Assembly (NCBI RefSeq): GCF_000308535.1
Contig: NZ_BAFW01000240.1
Coordinates: 1-64,000, forward strand
Reading direction: 5' to 3'
DNA: 64,000 bases
DNA from: Nocardia cerradoensis NBRC 101014
Lineage (GTDB): Bacteria; Actinomycetota; Actinomycetes; Mycobacteriales; Mycobacteriaceae
Each line of letters opens with the position of its first letter. The first letter of the stretch is position 1. A program made the translations under genes and the position numbers. The notes under the pieces are model-generated. The model searched no databases, was not told the DNA's origin, and saw only the letters and a list, made by a program, of their open reading frames with translations. Shown here in pieces: positions 26,213 to 33,422 of the stretch.

Positions 26213-27373
26213 CTAGAGCCCCGCGCCGATCCACGCGGCGAACCCCAGCAATCCCTCGGATTGACGGCGCTGCGCCGCGGCGATGCCGTACACGGTTTCT
26301 CGAACCGAAGGATGCAGTCGCGTCTGCTGTGGTGCGGCGGCACGGGCCTTGTTGAGCGCCGCCAGCGCTCGATCCGGCTTACCGGACATCAACCACGCGC
26401 GCGCATTGTCCTGCCAGTGGTGGCCGACGCGGGTAGGCGGCGCTCCGGCCGGCGCGGCTAGTTGCGCGCCGTCGATGGCCGCCCGGTTCGGGTCGCCTGC
26501 TTCGAGTTCCACTGCGTGAGCATGTATGTCCACGTTCAGCGGGCCGAAGGCCGTCATGTACAGATCGGTCTCGCCCGTGTGCCCGGCCAGCTCACGTGCC
26601 GAACCGATATGGTCCAGCGCGCGTGCGTAATTCAACGAACGCGCCTCGTTGATCGCCCCGGCGAGATGTGAGTAACCGGCGAGCACCATCCCCGCATGAG
26701 AGTCGTCCGCCGCGTCCAGCGCCGAATCGATCAGCCGCGCAGCGACTTCCGATTCACCGTAGTGCGTGAGCGCCCGTGCGCGAGCCAGTGCCGAGAACGC
26801 CGCGTAATTCGGGTCGTCGGCGAGCGAAGCATAGGTATCCGCCAGATCCAATGCCGGGAGGGCGAGCATCATATGCCCGGTGCGGCGCACCGACCATTCC
26901 GCCAGGACGTAAGCCGAAGTCAGCAGCGTGTATGCCCGTGCTCGCTCATCGCCGCTCAGATCTCGCACCGCGCCGTGCAGGCGGCGGATCAGATCCGGCA
27001 GTGCTTCGATCGTTTGACGCGTTCGATCGCTCCGGTAAAGCTGTTGCGCCGCAGTCAGTTCCGATTCCAGTTGCACCAGCGAACCCGGTTCGGCCGCTCG
27101 CGCGTATCGCCCCTCGGTGAGCAATACCGAGAGCCCGTTCACCGCGTCCGACAATGGCTTTCCGTCGTCGTACGGCGCCCCGGTGAGCTGTTCGGGCGTA
27201 ATGTGCAACGCCCGCGCGACGGCCGAAATGAATCCCGGTGAGGCAACCTCTCGCCCCTGCTCGACCGCCTTCACCATCGACAACGAATAGTTCGCGCGCG
27301 CCGCCAACTGACGCTGCCCCAGACCGGCAATCTTGCGCTCGGATGCGATCCGCCGCCCCACGTGTTCGCCCAT
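26213..27373 (-). CDS. XRE-family regulator with TPR-like sensor domain
   Basis: 386 residues from ATG 27373; TACTCT six bases upstream suggests a leaderless start, and the earlier in-frame start at 27421 adds only non-conserved residues. The HTH is at about 8-45 (GLGQRQLAARANYSLSMVKAVEQGREVASPGF). The rest is a long helical solenoid with repeating Ala/Leu pairs (for example ALDLADTYASLADDPNYAAFSALARARALTHYG), resembling TPR regulators that bind peptides. It is divergent from a coupled small-gene operon, its likely target. Confidence 0.8.
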   Translation of the reverse strand: MGEHVGRRIASERKIAGLGQRQLAARANYSLSMVKAVEQGREVASPGFISAVARALHITPEQLTGAPYDDGKPLSDAVNGLSVLLTEGRYARAAEPGSLVQLESELTAAQQLYRSDRTRQTIEALPDLIRRLHGAVRDLSGDERARAYTLLTSAYVLAEWSVRRTGHMMLALPALDLADTYASLADDPNYAAFSALARARALTHYGESEVAARLIDSALDAADDSHAGMVLAGYSHLAGAINEARSLNYARALDHIGSARELAGHTGETDLYMTAFGPLNVDIHAHAVELEAGDPNRAAIDGAQLAAPAGAPPTRVGHHWQDNARAWLMSGKPDRALAALNKARAAAPQQTRLHPSVRETVYGIAAAQRRQSEGLLGFAAWIGAGL

Positions 27374-27379
27374 GCTCCG

Positions 27380-27385
27380 AGAGTA
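27380..27385 (-). promoter_or_regulatory. Leaderless promoter -10 (TACTCT)
   Basis: TACTCT on the minus strand ends six bases before the ATG at 27373 of the XRE/TPR gene. Confidence 0.45.
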
Positions 27386-27479
27386 GATCGATACCGCCGC
27401 CCTGTCCCCCTGTCCCTTCACTGGTCCTCGAGGCTCCTACCTGCGCCGAATCTGACATACATAGACAGGAGGGGTAGGG

Positions 27480-27785
27480 ATGAGAACACGTCCGACAGCG
27501 CTGGCCTGGATCGACCCGGAGGTCAGCACTGCGCCGAAGTGGGATGCGGCACAGGTGAAACGGCTCGCCCGGCACCTCGGTTACACGCTGCTCCGGCCGG
27601 CGCCGCATCGGACGATTCCGCTGCTCGACCAGGTCCGCACTGCCGACGTAGATGCGATCGTCATGCCCACACCCGCCCATCTCGACGCCCGCACTCTCGA
27701 CCTGATCATGCACCTCGCGGATGTCGAAACCGCGTGCCCCCGCCTGTCTTTCGCACGATGGAACGCGTCCGGGGCGCGGGCGTGA
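27480..27785 (+). CDS. Small protein of unknown function, divergent from the XRE/TPR regulator
   Basis: 101 residues; the ATG follows an exceptionally strong ribosome site (AGGAGGGGTAGGG). A mixed alpha/beta pattern: ALAWIDPEVS, VKRLARHLGYTLL, VDAIVMPTPAHLDARTLDLIMHLADVE. The layout recalls the half-domain of a resolvase or Rossmann-like fold but no catalytic residues can be named. Its stop overlaps the next gene (GTGA). Confidence 0.65.
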   Translation: MRTRPTALAWIDPEVSTAPKWDAAQVKRLARHLGYTLLRPAPHRTIPLLDQVRTADVDAIVMPTPAHLDARTLDLIMHLADVETACPRLSFARWNASGARA

Positions 27786-27994
27786 ATCCGACCGAACGCG
27801 CCGTCCTGCGTACGCTCGCGCCGGGTGGTCTCCTCACCACCGCCCAACTGCAACGGGCCACGGCGCACACCACGCGAAGCATTCGCAACGCGCTGGCCCG
27901 CCTGCAAGCGCGCGGCCTGATCGTCCCCAGCCGGGACCGCTCCCGATGGCAGCTGAGCCCGCGCGGCCGCGCCGTCGCGGCAACGGTCCGGTGA
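27782..27994 (+). CDS. Winged-helix DNA-binding protein (minimal MarR-like)
   Basis: 70 residues from GTG 27782, overlapping the previous stop by four bases. LTTAQLQRATAHTTRSIRNALARLQARGLIVPSRDRSRWQLSPRGRA is a compact winged helix-turn-helix with a C-terminal beta hairpin. It has no dimerisation helices and might act together with its coupled partner. GTGA overlap to the following frame as well. Confidence 0.65.
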   Translation: MNPTERAVLRTLAPGGLLTTAQLQRATAHTTRSIRNALARLQARGLIVPSRDRSRWQLSPRGRAVAATVR

Positions 27995-28542
27995 TCGGCC
28001 TGCTGATCGCCGCAGGCCTCCCGACAGCCGTATTGCTCTGGGCCGCATGCTGGCCGACCCGCTCGGGCGAAACCTTGATCTGGAGACGCCCGCACTCGGC
28101 AGACGACCTCCACGGCACCGGATCGTCATCAACGGTGACGTCATCGGGCGTCCCGCAGGCCGGCATGAACCCCGCCCCGGCTCGGCACCGGTCTGCGGAT
28201 GCGTCCGGAGATGTCACCGGAGAACGTCGCGACTACGGCCATCGGCGAGCCGGTACGCCGCCTCTTCGACGATCTGATCGATCTGAGACGGAAGGGCGCG
28301 GGGCCTCACCGACCACACAGCGAGGCGACCATCCCGTCCACGAAGATTCCGCGATGCCGTGGCCGCCCACGCCCACCGGCACACGCCATCGACGCGGCGG
28401 GAGAGGAGGCCGTGAGAGGAGGCAGTGCCCCACCCGCTGGGCGGCTCAGACCCGCAGAAGTGGGGCACCGGTTCATCCCCTAACAAACGGAGGCCGACGT
28501 ATCCGCTCCCCGGGGAGGGCAACCTCCGCGCACCCACCGTAA
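27991..28542 (+). CDS. Possible third gene of the coupled operon
   Basis: Opens with GTG 27991 overlapping the previous TGA (GTGA). The first 25 residues (VIGLLIAAGLPTAVLLWAAC) make a good membrane anchor, then ETLIWRRPH. The following 140 residues are Arg/Pro/Thr/His-rich without structure and look like chance coding in G+C-rich DNA, so only the coupled start and the helix support it. Frames on the other strand are no better. The true end may differ. Confidence 0.3.
   Translation: MIGLLIAAGLPTAVLLWAACWPTRSGETLIWRRPHSADDLHGTGSSSTVTSSGVPQAGMNPAPARHRSADASGDVTGERRDYGHRRAGTPPLRRSDRSETEGRGASPTTQRGDHPVHEDSAMPWPPTPTGTRHRRGGRGGRERRQCPTRWAAQTRRSGAPVHPLTNGGRRIRSPGRATSAHPP
28425..28468. terminator. Inverted repeat, possible terminator of the small operon
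   Basis: GTGCCCCAC at 28425 pairs perfectly with GTGGGGCAC at 28460, loop 26 bases. A weak candidate because of the long loop and absent T-run. Confidence 0.3.
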
Positions 28543-28565
28543 CCGGTATGAGGCCTCCGGTTAGG

Positions 28566-28579
28566 TCGCATTAATGCGA
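28566..28579. repeat. Perfect 14-bp palindrome in an A+T island
   Basis: TCGCATTAATGCGA, immediately followed by ATTGCAAT. This 40-base stretch is conspicuously A+T-rich for the region. The 220 bases from 28543 to 28765 show no gene. It may be a protein-binding site; nothing identifies the protein. Confidence 0.4.
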
Positions 28580-28765
28580 TTGCAATGAATCGTTACCTCC
28601 CTGTCGATCCCGAGCCGCAACCCCGCAGGTACGGGCATCATCCGTGTCTACGCAGGTTGACGCAGCCTTGTTCGGATCAGCACTCGTCGATTCGGACCCC
28701 AGCACGAAATCGCAAGATTGCGCATCACCAGTCGGCAAGTCTCGTAACTGCCCGGCGACGGCGCC

Positions 28766-30016
28766 TTACCCGGCGGCCGCCAGTGCGGCGGCCATGCGGT
28801 CCAACAGCAACTGCCGTTCTTGTCTGGTGGGGGCGAGTTCGGCGGCTCGTTCCAGCTCGGCGGCGGCGTCGTGATGGCGGCCCAGCCGGGCGAGAAAATC
28901 TCCGCGTACCGCGCCGAGCAGGTGGTATCGGGCCATCCGCCGGTCGGCGAGCAGGGGCTCGGTGGCGGCCAGCGCGGCTTCCGGACCGTCGACGTGCAAC
29001 ACCGCGACCGCGCGGTTCATCTCGACCACGGGAGACGCGGTGAGCTGAGCGAGCGCGTCGTAGAGAGCGAGGATCGCGACCCAATCGGTCTCGCCGAAGG
29101 TGGTGGCGCGGGCATGGCAGGCGGAGATCGCCGCCTGCAGCGAATACGGCCCGAGTGGGCGCGCCAGATCGAAGGCACGGTCGAGCATGCCGAGGCCGTG
29201 TTCGATCAGGGTGCGATCCCAGCGGTGGCGGTCCTGGTGCTCGAGTTGGACCGGAATTCCGTTCTCGTCGACGCGGGTGCGGAACCGGGAGGCCTGTAGT
29301 TCCATGAGCGCCGCGAGGCCGAAAACCTCCGGCTCGGTGGGCAACAGGCCGGCCAGGACTCGTCCCATCCGCATGGCCTCGGTCGCGAGGTCGGTGCGGA
29401 CGATGTTCTCGCCGGAGGAGGCCGAATATCCCTCGTTGAAGATCAGATACAGCACCTCGAGCACCGCGCGCAGGCGTTCGGGCAGTTCTCCGGCCGACGG
29501 CGCCTCGACCGGGACCCGAGCCTCCGCGAGCGTGCGCTTGGCGCGCGAGATGCGCTGACCGATGGTCGCCGAAGGGCACAGGAACGCCCGCGCGATCTCC
29601 TCGGTGGTCAGGCCGCCGAACAACCGCAGCGTCAGCGCGACCCGCGACTCGGGCGAGAGCACCGGATGGCAGGTGGTGAACACCATCGTCAGCAGGTCGT
29701 CCGGAATGGGAGTGAGCGCCTCGGCGGTGACGTCCGGTAGTTGCCCGTCGCGCCCGGCGAGCAGGAGCGGCGCCTTCTTGCGCGCCGTCTCCTCCCGCCG
29801 GGCACGGTCGATCGCCTTGTGCCACGCGGTGCTCATCAACCACGCGCCGGGCCTGGCCGGAACGCCCTCGGCGGGCCACTGCTCCAGGGCGGCGACGAAT
29901 GCCTCGGAGACCAGGTCCTCGGCGATGTCGAGGTCGCCGATGCGGCGGGCGAGCGTGGCGATCAGCTGAGGTGCCTCGATCCGCCACAGCGCCTCGACCG
30001 ATTCGCGCAGTTCCAT
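28766..30016 (-). CDS. ECF42-type RNA polymerase sigma factor with C-terminal extension
   Basis: 416 residues from ATG 30016. Sigma-2 (IGDLDIAEDLVSEAFVAALEQWP) lies at about 26-50 and sigma-4 (TTEEIARAFLCPSATIGQRISRAKRTL) at about 133-160. The remaining 240 residues form a helical, TPR-containing extension (IFNEGYSASSGENIVRTDLATEAMRMGRVLAGLLP and onward). This is the ECF42 layout, where the extension, rather than a separate anti-sigma factor, controls activity. The upstream DGPF-motif gene is the characteristic neighbour of the group. Confidence 0.88.
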   Translation of the reverse strand: MELRESVEALWRIEAPQLIATLARRIGDLDIAEDLVSEAFVAALEQWPAEGVPARPGAWLMSTAWHKAIDRARREETARKKAPLLLAGRDGQLPDVTAEALTPIPDDLLTMVFTTCHPVLSPESRVALTLRLFGGLTTEEIARAFLCPSATIGQRISRAKRTLAEARVPVEAPSAGELPERLRAVLEVLYLIFNEGYSASSGENIVRTDLATEAMRMGRVLAGLLPTEPEVFGLAALMELQASRFRTRVDENGIPVQLEHQDRHRWDRTLIEHGLGMLDRAFDLARPLGPYSLQAAISACHARATTFGETDWVAILALYDALAQLTASPVVEMNRAVAVLHVDGPEAALAATEPLLADRRMARYHLLGAVRGDFLARLGRHHDAAAELERAAELAPTRQERQLLLDRMAAALAAAG

Positions 30017-30029
30017 CGGCCCGCCGGGT

Positions 30030-30455
30030 TCATTCCGAGGGCCGGTGCTGCAGCTGCTCGCTGCGGGCCAGGGTCTCGGCGTCGACGGTTTCGGCGAAGT
30101 CGTCCATATCGAAGAGCGGGCGAATCTCCAGAACCTGGGAATCACCGTACGACGGATCGAACGGGCAGCGCTTCGCCCATTCGACGGCCTCCGCCAGCGA
30201 GCTGACCTCCCAAATCCAATATCCCGCAATGACTTCCTTGGACTCGGTGAACGGACCGTCCACCACCGAGGTCCCGGAAGTCGAGAAGCTGACCTTCGCT
30301 CCGGTGCTGCTCGGCTGGAGGCCTTCGCCGCCGAGCATGATGCCCGCCTTCACCAGCTTCTCGTTGAACTCCCGCATCTTCTCGAACATCTCCTGGGTCG
30401 GCTGCCCCTTGCCTTCATCGGCGGCATCGCCCTTGGTCATCACCATCACGCGCAT
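30030..30455 (-). CDS. YCII-related DGPF-domain protein
   Basis: 141 residues. VVDGPFTESKEVIAGYWIWEV carries the DGPF motif that names the family; a ferredoxin-like fold is expected (MRVMVMTKG strand, EMFEKMREFNEKLVKAG helix). These proteins are the usual operon partners and targets of ECF42 sigma factors; their biochemical role is unknown. The stop is 13 bases before the sigma-factor ATG. Confidence 0.88.
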   Translation of the reverse strand: MRVMVMTKGDAADEGKGQPTQEMFEKMREFNEKLVKAGIMLGGEGLQPSSTGAKVSFSTSGTSVVDGPFTESKEVIAGYWIWEVSSLAEAVEWAKRCPFDPSYGDSQVLEIRPLFDMDDFAETVDAETLARSEQLQHRPSE

Positions 30456-30472
30456 GACGAAACCTCTTCTCC

Positions 30473-30817
30473 TCAGTTGGTGCCCGCGACGCGGCGCAGC
30501 AGGTCGGCGATGAATCCGGAATCGACAGCGTCGCCTTCGCGGAAGTCGACGGCCTTGCGCTCACCGGACCCCAGCGACCGAAGCACCCCCGGCACCGGCT
30601 CGATCTCCTGTGCGCCGAAAACCATGAACGAGACCTTAGCCGCGGCCACATGCAACACGGCGACGTTCGTCCCGTCGACCGTGAAATGTGGCTTCCCGTA
30701 CTGGAATACCTCCGCGACGCCCGGCAGAGTGCTGTGCACGGTCCGGCGCAGGTTCGCGCAGATTCCGCTCTGCCAGGCTTTCTTGCCGTCGATATAGGCG
30801 GTGACGTCGGGGTTCAT
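30473..30817 (-). CDS. DUF1801 protein
   Basis: 114 residues from ATG 30817, with GGGAAG upstream. MNPDVTAYIDGKKAWQSGICANLRRTVHSTLPGVAEVFQYGKPHF (in part) is the DUF1801/YdhG-like start, and AAKVSFMVFGAQEIEP continues the fold. First gene of the three-gene sigma-factor operon. Function of the family is unknown. Confidence 0.8.
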   Translation of the reverse strand: MNPDVTAYIDGKKAWQSGICANLRRTVHSTLPGVAEVFQYGKPHFTVDGTNVAVLHVAAAKVSFMVFGAQEIEPVPGVLRSLGSGERKAVDFREGDAVDSGFIADLLRRVAGTN

Positions 30818-30857
30818 CTCGTTCTTCCCTCTGTGGCTGAGCCGGCCGGTCCGGCTC

Positions 30858-30895
30858 TCGACAAGTCCTTCGCGCGCCCCTCGGGGATTTCGACA
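30858..30895 (-). promoter_or_regulatory. Candidate ECF42-dependent promoter
   Basis: On the minus strand TGTCGA at 30890-30895 is followed by 17 bases and CGAAGG at 30867-30872. A second TGTCGA is at 30858-30863, 40 bases before the DUF1801 ATG. TGTCGA is, from memory, the reported -35 motif of ECF42 promoters, so the operon may be autoregulated. The -10 match is imperfect. Confidence 0.4.
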
Positions 30896-31061
30896 TGGAA
30901 GGAAAACTTTCTTTCGGACCGGCACGAGTCCTTGGTCACGGCGGCACCGACGTTCGGCCCTACCGGCGCGACGGGTGCGGTGCATACGGTCGAGACACGA
31001 GCGGCGCCGGGAGTCGCATCCGCGGCGATCACGGCGCCGGGTCCCCAGCGAAGGCACGCCG

Positions 31062-32435
31062 ATGACGGACACGCGCGAATCTCACCTCAGCCAGTCCGAC
31101 CTGTTCTCGTGGAGCATGGAGCGCGACGCGATCCTGCGCTCGACGATCGTCTCGGTCGTGATGCTCGACGCCGAGCCCGACTGGGAACGACTGGTGCAGG
31201 CCGTCGATCGCGGCACCCGGGTGGCGCCCCGCTTCCGGGATCGGCTGGTCGCCCTGCCGGCCGGTCTCGCGCCGCCGCGCTGGGAGGCCGATCCCGGCTT
31301 CGACCTGTCCTGGCATATGCGCCGGGTCGCACTGCCGGCCGCGCTCGACCGGACGGCGGTGTTCGAATTCGCCCGTGTAGAGGCCATGACGGCCTTCGAT
31401 CCGGTCCGCCCGCTGTGGCAGGTGACCGTGCTCGGCGATGTGGCCGGCGGCGGCAGCGCGCTGGTGCTCAAGGTGCACCACTGCCTGACCGACGGCTTGG
31501 GCGGCATCCAATTGGCCAACGAGATCGTCGATTTCACCCGCTCCGGCGGCGAACCTCGGCCGGATCCCGAGCCCGCCCCGGAAAGCCGCGGTGGACTGGC
31601 CGACATCGTCGGATGGAACTGGGCGGTGGGATCGGAGTTGCTGCGCGGCGGCCTCGCGCATGTGCTGCCGCTGGCCCGCCACGCCCTCACCCACCCGGTG
31701 GGTACCGTGCGCGACGGGGTGGGGCTGGCCGTCTCGATCGGCAAACTGGCGCGACCGGTGGTCGGCACCCTCTCCCCCGTGATGACGGAACGTGGTCTGG
31801 CGCGCCATCTTTCGACCGTCGATGTGCCGCTCGAACCGCTGCGCCGCGCCGCCCACACTGTCGGTTGCACCCTCAACGACGCCTTCCTGGCCGGGGTGGT
31901 CATCGGGCTGCACCGCTATCACGAAGTGCACGAAACGGAGGTCGAGCGGCTGCGGGTCACGATGCCGGTCAGCGTGCGCAAGGACACCGACCCGATCGGC
32001 GGAAACCGCATCACCCTGGTCAGATTCGCGCTACCGGCCGGCATCACCGACCCGGCGGCACTGATGCCCGTACTCGACGCGATGGTCCTCGGCTGGCGAC
32101 ACGAACCGGCGATTCCCTATTCCGCCGCGGTCGCCGCCACCCTCAACCGGCTGCCGGTCGCCATCGTCACCGCGATGCTCGAGCACGTGGACTTCGTCGC
32201 CTCGGACGTCCCCGGCTCCCCCGTACCCATCTACATCGCCGGCGCCGCCGTCGAGCGGATGTACGCCTTCGGCCCCACCATCGGCACGGCGTTCAACGTC
32301 ACCCTCATCTCACACACCGACACCGGCTGTGTGGGCATCAACGCCGACACCGCCGCCGTGCCGGACGTGGAAATCTTCACCGATTGCCTCGCCGAAGGTT
32401 TCCACGCCGTCCTCGAACTGGCTGAAACTAGTTGA
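31062..32435 (+). CDS. Wax ester synthase/diacylglycerol acyltransferase-family protein
   Basis: 457 residues from ATG 31062. The catalytic KVHHCLTDGLGG (HHxxxDG) is near residue 140, and the DUF1298-type C-terminal domain ends VGINADTAAVPDVEIFTDCLAEGF. VSVRKDTDPIGGNRITLVRFALP is the usual substrate-channel segment. It would use acyl-CoA to make triacylglycerol or wax esters, storage lipids common in nocardiae. Monocistronic. Its last eight bases overlap the 3' end of ccsB on the other strand. Confidence 0.85.
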   Translation: MTDTRESHLSQSDLFSWSMERDAILRSTIVSVVMLDAEPDWERLVQAVDRGTRVAPRFRDRLVALPAGLAPPRWEADPGFDLSWHMRRVALPAALDRTAVFEFARVEAMTAFDPVRPLWQVTVLGDVAGGGSALVLKVHHCLTDGLGGIQLANEIVDFTRSGGEPRPDPEPAPESRGGLADIVGWNWAVGSELLRGGLAHVLPLARHALTHPVGTVRDGVGLAVSIGKLARPVVGTLSPVMTERGLARHLSTVDVPLEPLRRAAHTVGCTLNDAFLAGVVIGLHRYHEVHETEVERLRVTMPVSVRKDTDPIGGNRITLVRFALPAGITDPAALMPVLDAMVLGWRHEPAIPYSAAVAATLNRLPVAIVTAMLEHVDFVASDVPGSPVPIYIAGAAVERMYAFGPTIGTAFNVTLISHTDTGCVGINADTAAVPDVEIFTDCLAEGFHAVLELAETS

Positions 32436-33420
32436 GTCCCGCGTACGAGTGCAACCCGCTCACCACGATGTTGATGATGAAAAGGTTGAACAGCATCGCG
32501 ACGAATCCGGCCACGTTGATCCAGGCGGCCTTGGTTTCGCGCCAGCCGGAGGTCGCGCGGGCGTGCAGGTAGGCGGCGTAGATGACCCAGGCGATGAAGG
32601 AGACGGTTTCCTTCGGGTCCCAGCCCCAGAAGCGGCCCCACGCGCTTTCGGCCCAGATCGCGCCGAGGATGATGCCGGTGCCGAAGAGCGGGAAGGCCAC
32701 GACCGTCGTGCGGTAGGCGAGGCGGTCGAGGGTGCGGGCGTCGGGCAGGCGGCGAGCGAGGGCGCCGAGCGGGTTGCTCGATTCCTGACCCTCCGGCTGG
32801 TTCATGCGCAGCAGGAACAGCAGGCTCGCCACACCGGAGAGCATGAAGATGCCGCTGCCGATGCTGACGATGGTGACGTGGATCGGCAGCCAGTACGACT
32901 TCAGCGCCGGAACCACGGGCGCGGCGTCGGCGTAGAGCACCTGGCCGGCCAGGAACATCAGGATCAGCACCGGGACCAGCAGGAAGACCCACATCGCGCG
33001 GTACCGGCGGTCGTGGATGAACACCAGGCCGGTGACCATCGCGGCCGCCGTCGCCATGGTGATGAACTCGTACATGTTGCCGAGCGGGAAGCGGTGGGTC
33101 GCGAAGCCACGCAACACGATCGAGGCCAGATGCAGGCCGATCGCGACGAAGAGGACGGCGAACGCCATATTGCCCAGCTGCTCCGCCAGCGAACGCTTCG
33201 GCGCGGGCTCCAGCTTGCCGGGGCCGATCGGCCGGTCCGCGCTCACACCACCGGAGGCTCCGACGCCGACCAGTTCGCGCTCACGCTCCTGGGCGCTGGT
33301 CACCTTCTTCTTCGCCGAGGCGTACTGCACGATCAGCATCGCCAGCACCAGCAGGTAGACGACGAACGCCGTCTTGAAGGCGAGATTGCTGTAACCGGCG
33401 AGTGTCTCGTCGATCGGCAT
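32428..33420 (-). CDS. ccsB: CcsB/ResC cytochrome c synthase subunit
   Basis: Membrane protein that exports and presents haem to apocytochrome c together with ResB (System II). 330 residues with about eight helices. FWGWDPKETVSFIAW is the WWD-type haem-handling motif, here in the WGWDPKE form, near residue 265. ATG 33420 is preferred because GGGAG lies seven bases upstream; a GTG at 33426, overlapping the resB stop as GTGA, is also possible. Last gene of the hemL operon. Confidence 0.92.
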   Translation of the reverse strand: MPIDETLAGYSNLAFKTAFVVYLLVLAMLIVQYASAKKKVTSAQERERELVGVGASGGVSADRPIGPGKLEPAPKRSLAEQLGNMAFAVLFVAIGLHLASIVLRGFATHRFPLGNMYEFITMATAAAMVTGLVFIHDRRYRAMWVFLLVPVLILMFLAGQVLYADAAPVVPALKSYWLPIHVTIVSIGSGIFMLSGVASLLFLLRMNQPEGQESSNPLGALARRLPDARTLDRLAYRTTVVAFPLFGTGIILGAIWAESAWGRFWGWDPKETVSFIAWVIYAAYLHARATSGWRETKAAWINVAGFVAMLFNLFIINIVVSGLHSYAGLN

Positions 33421-33422
33421 GT

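Noticed and set aside
28199-28483. Alternative gene starting with MRPEMSPENVATTAIG
   Set aside because: The first 30 residues look protein-like but there is no ribosome site, and the rest is low-complexity; the GTGA-coupled frame at 27991 is only slightly better.
30799-31061. N-terminal extension of the WS/DGAT gene
   Set aside because: The upstream frame is Arg/Ser-rich and overlaps the DUF1801 promoter; conserved sequence begins at MTDTRESHLSQSD.
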